Source of the DNA: Bacteroidales bacterium
Lineage (GTDB): Bacteria; Bacteroidota; Bacteroidia; Bacteroidales; UBA932
NCBI GenBank assembly: GCA_017550025.1
Contig: JAFYLU010000064.1
Location: forward strand, 1 to 64,000
DNA length: 64,000 nucleotides
Reading direction: 5' to 3'
Positions within the stretch are counted from its first letter, which is position 1. Each line of letters begins with the position of its first letter. The notes under the pieces are model-generated. The model had not been told where the DNA came from and did no database searches. It worked only from the letters and a program-made list of their open reading frames with translations. Position numbers and translations under genes: made by a program. Shown one piece after another: positions 18,444-26,927 of the stretch.

Positions 18444-19595
18444 CTATAGGACATAGGCCCTGACATCTGAAGCTGTTATCCTGTCGCCCGAAAGTATCAG
18501 CAGACGCTCCACTACATTTCGGAGCTCTCTGATGTTTCCGGTCCACGACTTATCCACAAGAAGCTGCATTGCGTCCGGATCCATACCGCGCACAGGCATT
18601 CCTGTCTCGGCGCATATCTGGTCTATGAAGTGTTCCACAAGCAGAGGAATATCAGACTTTCGGTCATCCAGACTCGGAACATTGATTACAATCACGCTGA
18701 GGCGGTGATAGAGGTCTTCCCTGAAGGTTCCCTTCTCTATCTCGGCCTTGAGATTCTTATTGGTTGCCGCAAGAACCCTTACATCTACGATTATGTCCTT
18801 GTCGCTTCCCACACGCGAAAGCTTCTTTTCCTGAAGCACACGCAGTACCTTGGCCTGGGCAGCGAGGGACATGTCTCCGATCTCGTCGAGGAAGAGAGTT
18901 CCACCGTCTGCCTGCTCGAATTTTCCCTTATGCTGCTTTATGGCAGAGGTAAATGCTCCCTTCTCATGTCCGAAAAGTTCGCTTTCAATGAGTTCAGACG
19001 GAATCGCAGCACAGTTCACTTCTATATATGGAGCGGACGAACGGGAACTTTTCTGATGGAGATTCCTTGCGACAAGTTCCTTTCCAGTTCCGTTGGATCC
19101 GATTATGAGGACTCGCGCATCTGTCGGAGCCACCTTTTCTATCATGCCCTTCACATGCACGATAGCTTCCGACTCTCCCACCATCTCATGGCCTCCGTAC
19201 ACCTTTTTCTTCAGAATCTTTGTTTCCTTGACAAGTGAGACCTTTTCTGTCGCATTCTTGATAGTGATAAGGATACGGTTCAGGTCAAGGGGCTTCTGGA
19301 TGAAGTCGAATGCACCTTTCTTGATGCATTCTACGGCCGTAGCGATGTCGCCATGTCCTGAAATCATCACCACCGCAGCATCAGTCCCCGCCGAAGTCAG
19401 CCTGTCAAGAACTTCCATACCATCCATTTCCGGCATCTTGATGTCACAGAAGATGACGCTGTATTTTTCCTTTTCAGTCATAGCGACACCCTGTGCGCCA
19501 TTTTCAGCGACATCCACATCATAGCCTTCATCCATAAGAATCTCCTTGAGCGAGTTCCTTATGGACCTTTCATCATCAATTATCAGGATCTTCAT
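18444..19595 (-). CDS. Sigma-54-type response regulator lacking the DNA-binding domain
   Basis: The 383-residue protein has a receiver domain (1-115; phosphoacceptor Asp51 in [11 protein letters not shown], Lys101) and an AAA+ domain (about 135-375). Walker A is GSNGTGKE, Walker B is [12 protein letters not shown], and the arginine finger lies in [11 protein letters not shown]. The loop that contacts sigma-54 reads GAFTSA (213-218) instead of the usual GAFTGA. The chain stops just after [14 protein letters not shown]...[11 protein letters not shown], where an NtrC-type protein would continue into a Fis-like helix-turn-helix. The TAG stop is clear and directly abuts the kinase stop. It could act from solution without enhancer binding, as some HTH-less activators do, or have lost its tail. 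Confidence 0.92.
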   Translation of the reverse strand: MKILIIDDERSIRNSLKEILMDEGYDVDVAENGAQGVAMTEKEKYSVIFCDIKMPEMDGMEVLDRLTSAGTDAAVVMISGHGDIATAVECIKKGAFDFIQKPLDLNRILITIKNATEKVSLVKETKILKKKVYGGHEMVGESEAIVHVKGMIEKVAPTDARVLIIGSNGTGKELVARNLHQKSSRSSAPYIEVNCAAIPSELIESELFGHEKGAFTSAIKQHKGKFEQADGGTLFLDEIGDMSLAAQAKVLRVLQEKKLSRVGSDKDIIVDVRVLAATNKNLKAEIEKGTFREDLYHRLSVIVINVPSLDDRKSDIPLLVEHFIDQICAETGMPVRGMDPDAMQLLVDKSWTGNIRELRNVVERLLILSGDRITASDVRAYVL

Positions 19596-19627
19596 GATTA
19601 TATTATTAGGTTTACAAATATCGACAT

Positions 19628-19660
19628 TTTTGGGAGTTTACACAATATTTTATAATTTTG
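19628..19660 (+). promoter_or_regulatory. Promoter of cmk
   Basis: TTTG (19628-19631), 21 bp, then TAATTTTG (19653-19660) fits the Bacteroidetes promoter. The expected start of transcription lies about 12 bases before the cmk ATG. Confidence 0.75.
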
Positions 19661-19679
19661 CTTGATTTTAAAGATTTAC

Positions 19680-20360
19680 ATGCAAGTACCTGATATAATA
19701 ATAGCCATTGACGGCTACTCGTCCACAGGAAAAAGCTCCTTTGCAAAAATCATAGCAAACGAGTTTTCTTTTCTATATCTTGATTCCGGAGCCCTCTACA
19801 GAGGAGCCACACTCTTCGCGATCGAGGAGGGATTCATAAGTGATGACTGTACGATCGATGTGGCAGGGCTCGACAAGGCCTTGCAGTCCCTTGACATTCA
19901 TTTCGAATCAGACGGAGCTCACATCGGCGACAGATGCATCGAAAAGGAGATAAGATCCCTTGCTGTTGCAGAAAAGGTCAGCCCGATAGCAACGGTACCG
20001 GAAGTAAGAAACTTCGTGGACAAGAAACTCAGGGAGTTCGGCAGGATGAAACGCATCGTGATGGACGGACGAGACATCGGAACCACTGTATTCCCTGATG
20101 CCGAACTTAAGATATTCATGACGGCAGACACCGACATCAGAGCGGAAAGAAGAGCTGCCGAAATGCGTGCAAAAGGAGAGGAGGCGGACATTGAGACTGT
20201 AAAGAAGAATCTCCTCGAGCGCGACTACATTGACTCACACAGGGAGACATCTCCATTGAGCAAGGCTGAAGACGCCATAGTGCTTGACAATTCGCACATG
20301 ACGATGGAAGACCAGATGGAATGGATAAAAGGAATAATTGCAGAACGATTCGGCTGCTAA
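19680..20360 (+). CDS. cmk: Cytidylate kinase
   Basis: The 226-residue kinase phosphorylates CMP/dCMP with ATP. The P-loop is IAIDGYSSTGKSS, YLDSGALYRG is the CMP-binding part, VMDGRDIGTTVFPDA is conserved, and RDYIDSHRETSPLSKA closes the family signature. I use the ATG at 19680. A TTG at 19662, 18 bases upstream in frame, would sit at the predicted transcription start and is rejected. ispH follows 12 bp downstream in the same direction, as in many Bacteroidetes, and the two are probably one transcript. Confidence 0.95.
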   Translation: MQVPDIIIAIDGYSSTGKSSFAKIIANEFSFLYLDSGALYRGATLFAIEEGFISDDCTIDVAGLDKALQSLDIHFESDGAHIGDRCIEKEIRSLAVAEKVSPIATVPEVRNFVDKKLREFGRMKRIVMDGRDIGTTVFPDAELKIFMTADTDIRAERRAAEMRAKGEEADIETVKKNLLERDYIDSHRETSPLSKAEDAIVLDNSHMTMEDQMEWIKGIIAERFGC

Positions 20361-20372
20361 CGACAACATCTT

Positions 20373-21326
20373 ATGCTTACAACAGACATTGACAGCAACT
20401 CGGGTTTCTGTGCGGGAGTGATCAGGGCAATCGGAAAAGCGGAAGAATTTCTGAAGAATGCCCCGGAACCCAAAAGACTCTACTCTCTCGGAGCAATCGT
20501 GCATAACGACGCAGAGCTCAACCGACTTGTAGAACAGGGACTCGTAACCATCGACAAGGAGGATCTTGAGGAAATGGTTGACGCTCATGGCGAAATGCTT
20601 CTCATAAGGGCACATGGCGAGCCCCCGCAGACATATGCCACGGCAGACAGTCTGGGATTCAGTATCATTGACTGCACATGTCCTGTCGTGCTGAAGCTTC
20701 AGCAGAGGATCAGAGAGGCATATGAGACACAGAAGGAAGAAGGAAGCGGACAGATAATAATCTTCGGAAAGATCGGTCATGCAGAGGTACTCGGCCTTAT
20801 CGGACAGACCGACGGCACTGCCATCGTGGTGGAAGATATGAATATGTTGTCGGAACTGATCGCCGACGGAACCATCCGCAAGGATGTAAGGACCGAGGTG
20901 TTCAGTCAGACGACAAAGAGCCCTGCTGAATATGAGAAGGTGTGCCAGGTGCTGAAAGAGACCATAACAGACGGACTTACAGGCATTCATGACACAATAT
21001 GCTCGCAGGTGGCCTCAAGACACGAAAGATTGTCAAGGTTTGCTTTAGAGCATGATATCATAATCTTCGTTTCAGGAAAGGCCAGTTCGAACGGCAAAGT
21101 TCTGTGCGACTTATGCAAGTCATTGAACATCAGAACATACCACATTGACACGCCGGCCGAAATCAAGAGGGAATGGTTCCGTGCTGACGACAGGGTCGGT
21201 GTATGCGGAGCCACATCAACACCGAAATGGCTTCTTGAAGAAACAGCTGAACACATCCTTGACCTGAACAAATATGTGCCGGCATGGGAGGAGACTTTCG
21301 GAGACAAAAGCACTGATAATCAGTAA
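20373..21326 (+). CDS. ispH: 4-hydroxy-3-methylbut-2-enyl diphosphate reductase
   Basis: This is the last enzyme of the MEP isoprenoid pathway, converting HMBPP to IPP and DMAPP with a [4Fe-4S] cluster. Three candidate cluster cysteines lie in SGFCAGV, DCTCPVVLK and the HDTICSQVASRH region. IRAHGEPP, FGKIGHAEVLG and GATSTPKWLLEE are also family motifs. The 317-residue length and the MLTTDIDSNSGFCAG start are normal. The isoprenoid product would feed the polyprenyl synthase encoded elsewhere in the window. Confidence 0.95.
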   Translation: MLTTDIDSNSGFCAGVIRAIGKAEEFLKNAPEPKRLYSLGAIVHNDAELNRLVEQGLVTIDKEDLEEMVDAHGEMLLIRAHGEPPQTYATADSLGFSIIDCTCPVVLKLQQRIREAYETQKEEGSGQIIIFGKIGHAEVLGLIGQTDGTAIVVEDMNMLSELIADGTIRKDVRTEVFSQTTKSPAEYEKVCQVLKETITDGLTGIHDTICSQVASRHERLSRFALEHDIIIFVSGKASSNGKVLCDLCKSLNIRTYHIDTPAEIKREWFRADDRVGVCGATSTPKWLLEETAEHILDLNKYVPAWEETFGDKSTDNQ

Positions 21327-21329
21327 AAA

Positions 21330-21361
21330 TTTGGTAGGTCGCAGACATTTTTATATTTTTG
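21330..21361 (+). promoter_or_regulatory. Promoter of efp
   Basis: TTTG (21330-21333), 20 bp, TATTTTTG (21354-21361). This is a full match to the Bacteroidetes promoter pattern. The leader to the efp ATG would be about 68 nt. Confidence 0.8.
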
Positions 21362-21435
21362 CAGCCGTTTTCGGCGAGGATGCATTTTTCCGAACCGTTT
21401 TCACAAGAGAATTACAATAAAACATAGTATTATTT

Positions 21436-22002
21436 ATGGCAACAACAGCTGATTTCAAGAACGGACTTTATCTTAACTTCAATGGAAAGCCATGCCAGAT
21501 CGTATGGTTCCAGCATGTAAAGCCAGGCAAGGGTCCGGCATTCGTAAAGACTAAACTCAGAAACCTCGAGAACGGTCGTATCCTCGAGAACACATTCACT
21601 GCAGGTGCGAAGATCGATACCATCAATGTAGAGAGAAGACCATACCAGTTCCTTTACAAGGACGAGGACGGATTCAACTTCATGCATGAGGAGACTTACG
21701 AGCAGATCCACCTCGATACTGACCTCGTTGACAACGCTGACCTCATGAAGGAAGGACAGCATGTCGAGATGATGTTCCTTGCTGACGAGGAGCGTTGCCT
21801 CACTTGCGAGCTTCCTACATATGTAGAGCTTGAGGTAACTTACACAGAGCCTGCTGTCAAGGGTGACACAGCTTCTACAAACGCACAGAAGGAGATTACT
21901 CTCGAGACCGGCGCCATCATCATGGCTCCTCTCTTCATCAACATCGGTGAGAGAATCCGCGTCAACACAACTGACCGTTCATACGGCGAGCGCGTGAAGT
22001 AA
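21436..22002 (+). CDS. efp: Elongation factor P
   Basis: The 188-residue protein relieves ribosome stalling at polyproline. Three OB/KOW-like domains are apparent. The loop that reaches the peptidyl-transferase centre is HVKPGKGPAF with Lys32 at the tip, so the protein is of the Lys type rather than the Arg (EarP-modified) type. No modification gene (epmA, earP) is visible in the window. The C-terminal INTTDRSYGERVK is typical. Just 15 bp after the stop begins a strong hairpin with a T-run that belongs to the neighbouring REP-like element and probably terminates efp. Confidence 0.96.
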   Translation: MATTADFKNGLYLNFNGKPCQIVWFQHVKPGKGPAFVKTKLRNLENGRILENTFTAGAKIDTINVERRPYQFLYKDEDGFNFMHEETYEQIHLDTDLVDNADLMKEGQHVEMMFLADEERCLTCELPTYVELEVTYTEPAVKGDTASTNAQKEITLETGAIIMAPLFINIGERIRVNTTDRSYGERVK

Positions 22003-22017
22003 TCATACTGCACATAA

Positions 22018-22069
22018 AACAATCATCGTCGTCAAAGAGTTGCAAGTCTCTTTGGCGACGATGATTGTT
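22018..22069. repeat. REP-type hairpin IR1, also probable efp terminator
   Basis: Arms 22018-22039 and 22048-22069 pair over 22 positions with a single T-G difference around an 8-nt loop. The plus strand continues into a T-run. The core GTCG(T/C)C...GGCGAC is shared with the second hairpin at 23204-23245. Confidence 0.9.
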
Positions 22070-22079
22070 TTTAGGACAT

Positions 22080-22133
22080 ATTGCCTCGTTTCTGGCCATC
22101 GTCGCCAACAAAATGACGATTTCCTTGGCGACG
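22080..22133 (+). repeat. 54-bp REP-like repeat, copy 1
   Basis: It is identical at 52 of 54 positions to 23260-23313. It contains a 9-bp inverted repeat (22100-22108 with 22125-22133) and a competing 6-bp one (22098-22103 with 22115-22120). The repeat ends exactly at the base before the transposase stop codon. Confidence 0.95.
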
Positions 22134-23063
22134 TTAAACGAAGGTTTCCATTCCAAGGCAGCGGGCAATCTGAGCCATTGAAGCATGGTGCCTGCGCAAC
22201 AGGTGCCGGGCAATTTGCTTTTTTTCCTCGAAGGTAAGTGCATATATGGACTTCCTGCCAAAAGACGGCAAGATCACCAAATCAATATCCTGGCAGAGTC
22301 CCTCGTCCGAAATTGCATCATAATTTGAACGTCCGTGCTCATTTACGAGCATTGTACGGATATCCTGATACATGATTCCATTTTCAATCGTATCCAAAGT
22401 TATGGGAGGAAGTGATATTGCATCCTGCGACTGTTCCATCTCCCACTTTTCCCCTGACAGTCTGTTCATATAATACAAGAATGTCCTTGCCGTAGAGAAC
22501 TGATGTTCCACATCCGCAAAATCGATTACACTCCTGTGGTGTATCATTCCATTGTGGGTCATTCTTATTCCGTCAGGAAGACGACGGTGACTTGGCAGAT
22601 AGTGGTAGGCATACTTACCGTGAAGATCGTCAGACATATCATCTTCCCAGCCGAAATCCTTTGAAAAAAGAGAACGAATCGACGTATACGGGTATCCAAA
22701 AGGGGTTCCCGTGACACCATGATGCATAGGATTTCGTAAAACATAAGCAATGCAAGTCAGAAGGTGGTACAGTCCGTGAATCTCCATTTTAAAGAAATCC
22801 CTCTCTCCCAATCTCCCCACTCTTCCGTACCTGGCATTGAAGTATCTGTTGTACGGATACCAGAAGGTCTTCATGAACTTTTCCGGACAGTCTGTCCGAA
22901 GACAACTGTGTACATGATTGGACATGAAAGAGTAGGCTAAAAGAGAGGACTGGGTCTTGATTGCGGCAAGACTCAGGCAGTTGATGCCTCTGATGAAGTC
23001 TTCCCTACATCGGAACATGACCTCATGTTTACCCGACAGGCATAAGTGATAAGTTTTCTTCAT
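22134..23063 (-). CDS. IS200-like REP-associated tyrosine transposase (RAYT)
   Basis: The 309-residue protein has a Y1_Tnp/IS200-like fold. The HUH metal motif is FMSNHVHSC (His50, His52), and a candidate catalytic Tyr107 lies in AYVLRNP, matching the usual Y..NP signature. The C-terminus (ALTFEEKKQIARHLLRRH, then MAQIARCLGM) looks like a helix-turn-helix that may recognise DNA. Unlike IS200/IS605 elements there is no tnpB or left/right-end pair of that kind. Instead it is flanked by hairpins and 54-bp repeats. RAYTs are thought to be domesticated enzymes acting on REP sequences. The reading frame is intact. Confidence 0.88.
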   Translation of the reverse strand: MKKTYHLCLSGKHEVMFRCREDFIRGINCLSLAAIKTQSSLLAYSFMSNHVHSCLRTDCPEKFMKTFWYPYNRYFNARYGRVGRLGERDFFKMEIHGLYHLLTCIAYVLRNPMHHGVTGTPFGYPYTSIRSLFSKDFGWEDDMSDDLHGKYAYHYLPSHRRLPDGIRMTHNGMIHHRSVIDFADVEHQFSTARTFLYYMNRLSGEKWEMEQSQDAISLPPITLDTIENGIMYQDIRTMLVNEHGRSNYDAISDEGLCQDIDLVILPSFGRKSIYALTFEEKKQIARHLLRRHHASMAQIARCLGMETFV

Positions 23064-23203
23064 GTTTTTTCAGTGAAACTACATGAAGTGCACAAGAACC
23101 TGTTTAAAAAAGAGAAAAACTTTGTTTAAAAAAAACAAATAATCTAAAGAAAGGGAAAATGTGATGGATTTCCGCCAAATATGAGAAAAATTCATATACT
23201 AAA

Positions 23204-23245
23204 CGAGTGTCGCCGAAGAATTAGTAAGTTCTTCGGCGACACTCG
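23204..23245. repeat. REP-type hairpin IR2
   Basis: A perfect 17-bp stem (23204-23220 with 23229-23245) with an 8-nt loop. Its arms differ from IR1 in matched pairs while the GTCGCC/GGCGAC core is kept. Confidence 0.92.
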
Positions 23246-23259
23246 ATATTTTAATGGTT

Positions 23260-23313
23260 ATTGCCTCGTTTATGTCCATCGTCGCCAACAAAATGACGAT
23301 TTCCTTGGCGACG
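23260..23313 (+). repeat. 54-bp REP-like repeat, copy 2
   Basis: Second copy of 22080-22133, differing at two bases. It ends 14 bp from the lptB stop. The 264-base gap 23064-23327 holds IR2, this repeat and otherwise only A-rich sequence upstream of the transposase. Confidence 0.95.
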
Positions 23314-23327
23314 GAGCATGTAGTATG

Positions 23328-24158
23328 TTACTCTGTTGCTTCTTGCTCTGCAGCATGTTCAGCTTGGGCGTGCTCCGCAGCAGTGTTGATACGCTGGGGA
23401 CCTCCTTTTTCAGCGCGGAGAAAGGCAGCAGACCTCTTGAGGACGAAGTTTGAACCGAGATATTTCGTACGCACCTCATCATCTGCAGCAAGGGCTTCCG
23501 GAGTTCCGCTCTGAAGGATGGATCCTTCGTAAAGCAGATATGCGCGGTCGATGATGGCAAGGGTCTCACCCACATTATGGTCAGTGATGATGACACCGAT
23601 ATTCTTGTACTTGAGCTTTGCTATGATATACTGGATATCCTCCACTGCAATAGGGTCCACACCGGCAAACGGCTCATCAAGAAGGATGAACTTCGGGTCG
23701 ATGGCCAGGGCACGGGCAATCTCGCAACGGCGGCGCTCACCACCGGAAAGCTGGATACCCTTGCTCTTGCGCACCTTATGAAGGTTGAACTCATCAAGAA
23801 GTTCTTCGAGACGCTGCTTCCTCTGCGCCTTTGTAAACTGCTTCGACATCTCCATCACCGACATGATATTATCCTCGACGGTCATATGCCTGAATACAGA
23901 GGCCTCCTGCGCAAGGTAACCCACTCCCTTCTGCGAACGCCTGAACATAGGAAGATCAGTAATATCCTCATCATCAAGATATATCTTGCCCGCATTAGGA
24001 ACAATAAGTCCTGTTATCATATAAAAGCTGGTGGTCTTTCCGGCTCCGTTCGGACCAAGGAATCCCACAATCTCACCTTGCTCGACTTCCATCGACACAC
24101 CTTTCACGACCGTTCTCGGTCCATATTTCTTGACAAGGTTTTCGCAATGAAGTTTCAT
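23328..24158 (-). CDS. lptB: LPS export ABC transporter ATP-binding protein
   Basis: The ATPase powers extraction of lipopolysaccharide from the inner membrane with LptF/LptG. Walker A is GPNGAGKTT, the Q-loop is YLAQEASVFRHMTV, the signature is LSGGERRR, Walker B is FILLDEPFAGVDP and the switch His is in ITDHNV. After residue ~240, where E. coli LptB ends, there is an extra tail of some 35 residues ending in an Ala/Glu/His-rich stretch (AAEHAQAEHAAEQEATE). dnaX lies 20 bp upstream on the same strand, so the two are probably co-transcribed. Confidence 0.94.
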   Translation of the reverse strand: MKLHCENLVKKYGPRTVVKGVSMEVEQGEIVGFLGPNGAGKTTSFYMITGLIVPNAGKIYLDDEDITDLPMFRRSQKGVGYLAQEASVFRHMTVEDNIMSVMEMSKQFTKAQRKQRLEELLDEFNLHKVRKSKGIQLSGGERRRCEIARALAIDPKFILLDEPFAGVDPIAVEDIQYIIAKLKYKNIGVIITDHNVGETLAIIDRAYLLYEGSILQSGTPEALAADDEVRTKYLGSNFVLKRSAAFLRAEKGGPQRINTAAEHAQAEHAAEQEATE

Positions 24159-24178
24159 ATATTATTCTGTTAGATAAA

Positions 24179-25990
24179 TCATTTAATATCGAGTTCGAGA
24201 TCCTTCACAAGGCTCTTGACCTCTTCATTCTGTGCCATCAGTTCCTTCGCCTGTTCGCTCGGCATGTATACCTTCTTCTGATCTGGAGCATCATCAGGCA
24301 TCACCGTAACACGAAGGTACACCTTCATCGAGCCTACGATCTTCCTGTAGTTTCCCTCAAGTTCATGGAGAAGCTTTGATTCCACCCAATCCTTCTGGGC
24401 ATCATTGACCACCCTGAAAATCACAGTCTTCGCATCTTCTCCCTCTTCGATATGAATGGTAGTGCTGGTAAGCATGCTTGCAAGTCGCGGCTTGTCTCCA
24501 TAAAGCTTCGCAAGATCCGGCCACTTCATCTTGAGTGTCTCATCATCCGGAATCGGCATTTCGGCTGTCGCAACCGCTTCAGCTGCAGGAGATTCATCCA
24601 TCATTGCCTTCATTGACAATGAGGCTCCTCCACGGGCTGCACGCGAACGACGCTCGCGCGGCTGTGCCGGGGTTTCAGATGTGGTTGCCGCAGGAGCCGG
24701 CTGAACTGCTGGAGCTGCAGGCGCTTCTTCCCTGACAACAGGTGCGGCCTGAACCGGTGCAGGAGCCGGCGCATGTTCTACCGGCTTCGGCTGGACTGCT
24801 GCTGGAGCCTGCTGCGGCTGAACTGCGACTGGAGCTGGCTTTGGCTGGGCTGCTGCCGGAGCCTGCTGCGGCAATACCGGCTGCGATGCATTCTGCCTTC
24901 CGCTTATGAAGCTCAGGCGCATAAGAGCGAACTCGATATGCAGACGAGGATTGACACTGGCCCTGTATCCCGATTCACACTGGGTCGTAACCGACAGACC
25001 TTCATAAAGGAACTGAAGCGGACATCTGTCAGCCTGTTCCTTATATCTCTTCTTCAACGAATCCGGAAGTTCGAGAAGTGCCTCAAGGCCTCCGCTCTTG
25101 CTGACTATCAGGTCACGGAGGTGAGACGACAATGCCGCCACAAAATGAAGGGCATTGAAGCCTTTCGTCAGAATCTCGTCAAATGTGATCAGAGCGGACG
25201 GATAGTCTCCTTTCAGGAACGCATCCACAAGGGAGAAGCTGTATTCATAATCAAGGACATTGAGGTTACGAAGGACATCCTGATACCTGACATCCGTTCC
25301 GCAGAATGCAACTGTCTGGTCAAATATCGTCAGAGCGTCTCGCATGGCTCCGTCAGCCTTATGGGCTATCACATGAAGTGATTCGTCATCTATCGAGATA
25401 TTCTCGCTTGAAGCCACCATACGGAGGTTCTTCACTATGTTCTCCATAGTTATCCTGTTGAAGTCGTAAGTCTGGCAACGGGACAATATGGTAGGAAGGA
25501 TCTTATGTTTCTCTGTTGTGGCAAGTATGAATATAGCATGTGCAGGCGGTTCCTCAAGGGTCTTCAGGAAGGCATTGAAAGCCGCCTGGGAGAGCATGTG
25601 CACCTCGTCGATGATATATACGCTGTATCGTCCGACCTGCGGAGGGATACGCACCTGGTCCATGAGGGCCTTGATGTCTTCGACTCCGTTGTTGGATGCC
25701 GCATCCAGCTCATGTATGCAGTACGACCTGCCTTCTGCAAAGGAAAGACAAGACTCACATGTTCCGCAGGGCTCCATTTCCGAAGAAGGGCTGGAGCAGT
25801 TTATCATCTTCGCGAATATACGCGCTGTGGTCGTCTTTCCGACTCCTCGCGGTCCGCAAAAGAGGTATGCATGAGCAAGCTGCCCCCTCAAAATCGAATT
25901 CTTCAGGGTCTGCGCTATATTGTCCTGGCCGATGAGTGTCCCGAAGGAATCCGGCCTGTACTTTCTTGCTGAAACTATATACTGCGACAT
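24179..25990 (-). CDS. dnaX: DNA polymerase III subunit gamma/tau
   Basis: The 603-residue clamp-loader ATPase has Walker A GPRGVGKTTTARIF (about 47-60), a zinc module with CGTCESC, Walker B YIIDEVHML and sensor-1 TTEKHKILPTILSRCQ. A C-terminal tau-like part follows a long Pro/Ala/Gln linker (about 370-460) of repeated AP and QP units. The last domain (about 480-603) may contact the polymerase. I cannot see a programmed-frameshift signal that would produce a short gamma form. It diverges from the secreted hypothetical at 26070. Confidence 0.95.
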   Translation of the reverse strand: MSQYIVSARKYRPDSFGTLIGQDNIAQTLKNSILRGQLAHAYLFCGPRGVGKTTTARIFAKMINCSSPSSEMEPCGTCESCLSFAEGRSYCIHELDAASNNGVEDIKALMDQVRIPPQVGRYSVYIIDEVHMLSQAAFNAFLKTLEEPPAHAIFILATTEKHKILPTILSRCQTYDFNRITMENIVKNLRMVASSENISIDDESLHVIAHKADGAMRDALTIFDQTVAFCGTDVRYQDVLRNLNVLDYEYSFSLVDAFLKGDYPSALITFDEILTKGFNALHFVAALSSHLRDLIVSKSGGLEALLELPDSLKKRYKEQADRCPLQFLYEGLSVTTQCESGYRASVNPRLHIEFALMRLSFISGRQNASQPVLPQQAPAAAQPKPAPVAVQPQQAPAAVQPKPVEHAPAPAPVQAAPVVREEAPAAPAVQPAPAATTSETPAQPRERRSRAARGGASLSMKAMMDESPAAEAVATAEMPIPDDETLKMKWPDLAKLYGDKPRLASMLTSTTIHIEEGEDAKTVIFRVVNDAQKDWVESKLLHELEGNYRKIVGSMKVYLRVTVMPDDAPDQKKVYMPSEQAKELMAQNEEVKSLVKDLELDIK

Positions 25991-26011
25991 ATCTGTTCTT
26001 TGGTCAACTTA

Positions 26012-26040
26012 CAAATATAGCACTATTTTTGTTAACTTTG
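26012..26040. promoter_or_regulatory. Divergent -7 boxes between dnaX and the 26070 gene
   Basis: Minus-strand TATATTTG (26012-26019) serves dnaX and plus-strand TAACTTTG (26033-26040) the gene at 26070. The boxes are 13 bp apart, so the two promoters must compete for space. No good TTTG element is visible for either. Confidence 0.55.
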
Positions 26041-26069
26041 CACCCGTTTTCAACTCAACTGACATTAAC

Positions 26070-26924
26070 ATGAAAAAAATAATATCGCTGCTCATACTGA
26101 TGATCATGCCCTTGCTGGCAGGCGCGCAGGCGCAGATCAACACAAAGAAGGTCAAGATTGCTGATTTCACGGAGAAGGTTACCAAGGTGGTCCTTAACGG
26201 CAACGCATTCTATGATTCCGCATTCCGCGAGGAGATTGCCGCAAGATGGAGGATTTCGCCATATGAATTCTGCACTCTTCAAGATTTTGAAAATCTTAAG
26301 GAAGACGACAGCTACTACTTTCTCCTGATTACACAGGGACAGTTCCGCAAGGAGACAGCCCCGGGTCTCCAGTTTCTTTCCCTCGTCAAGGGAGGAGAGG
26401 GAGCGGACAAGGGTATAGACAAGATGCTTGAAGTCGTTTCGCTTCCCTTTGCATCTGCCGAATATCCGTCTGGCCGTGAGCTCGTTTTCCTGCCTGCGTT
26501 CCTCGATATAATCCAGGACCATACTCTTGAGTCAATGGAAAGGGATATCAACGCATACGGCGGATTGAGAAACTATACAGCGAACATCTCGAAGTCTAAA
26601 GAAATGGACATCGTGTTTGCCGAGGACGACATAGCCGAAGAGATTCCGGACAACTACATGGAAAGAAAATTCGATGATGCAATTACAGTGACCGACGAAG
26701 ACAGCGCCGACAAATACATGATCGAAAACACAGAAAATACCCTTGTAAGCTACGTGGCTGCCCCTACAGAACCTTTAAGCGGTTCTTTCTGCTATAAAAT
26801 GCTTATTGATGCCGGCACCCACAAGCTGTATTATTTCAGAAAGCATAAGATTTCAGCAAAATACGGATCCGGATTCCTTCAGGAGGATCTCGAGAAGATA
26901 ACAGCTAACAGATCAAACAATTAG
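26070..26924 (+). CDS. Secreted protein of unknown function
   Basis: The 284-residue protein begins with a signal peptide (KKIISLLILMIMPLLAGAQA, about 1-21). I do not recognise the mature domain. It is soluble-looking and mixed alpha/beta, with conserved-looking stretches NGNAFYDSAFREEIAARW and DDSYYFLLITQGQFRKE, and an acidic part near 190-215. It is probably periplasmic. The start at 26070 is the only one giving a signal peptide. The M16 peptidase gene starts 3 bp after the stop, so the pair probably act or are at least expressed together. Confidence 0.75.
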   Translation: MKKIISLLILMIMPLLAGAQAQINTKKVKIADFTEKVTKVVLNGNAFYDSAFREEIAARWRISPYEFCTLQDFENLKEDDSYYFLLITQGQFRKETAPGLQFLSLVKGGEGADKGIDKMLEVVSLPFASAEYPSGRELVFLPAFLDIIQDHTLESMERDINAYGGLRNYTANISKSKEMDIVFAEDDIAEEIPDNYMERKFDDAITVTDEDSADKYMIENTENTLVSYVAAPTEPLSGSFCYKMLIDAGTHKLYYFRKHKISAKYGSGFLQEDLEKITANRSNN

Positions 26925-26927
26925 GGC

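Larger units (their letters stand above)
22018..23313. mobile_element. RAYT transposase with flanking composite REP-like repeats
   Basis: The unit consists of hairpin IR1, a 54-bp repeat, the transposase gene, hairpin IR2 and a second 54-bp repeat, inserted neatly between efp and lptB. Both hairpin-plus-repeat modules point the same way. This is the layout expected of a REP-associated tyrosine transposase and its REP sequences. I see no target-site duplication. Confidence 0.8.

Noticed and set aside
19662..19679. TTG start of cmk giving six more residues
   Set aside because: It would lie at the predicted transcription start two bases after the -7 box; the ATG at 19680 gives the normal N-terminus.
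20235..20990. 251-codon minus-strand frame across cmk and ispH
   Set aside because: Both plus-strand genes have all family motifs; the antisense protein is Cys/His-rich noise.
22080..23313. CRISPR array
   Set aside because: Only two copies of the 54-bp repeat exist, 1.18 kb apart with a transposase gene between; there are no regular spacers and no cas genes.
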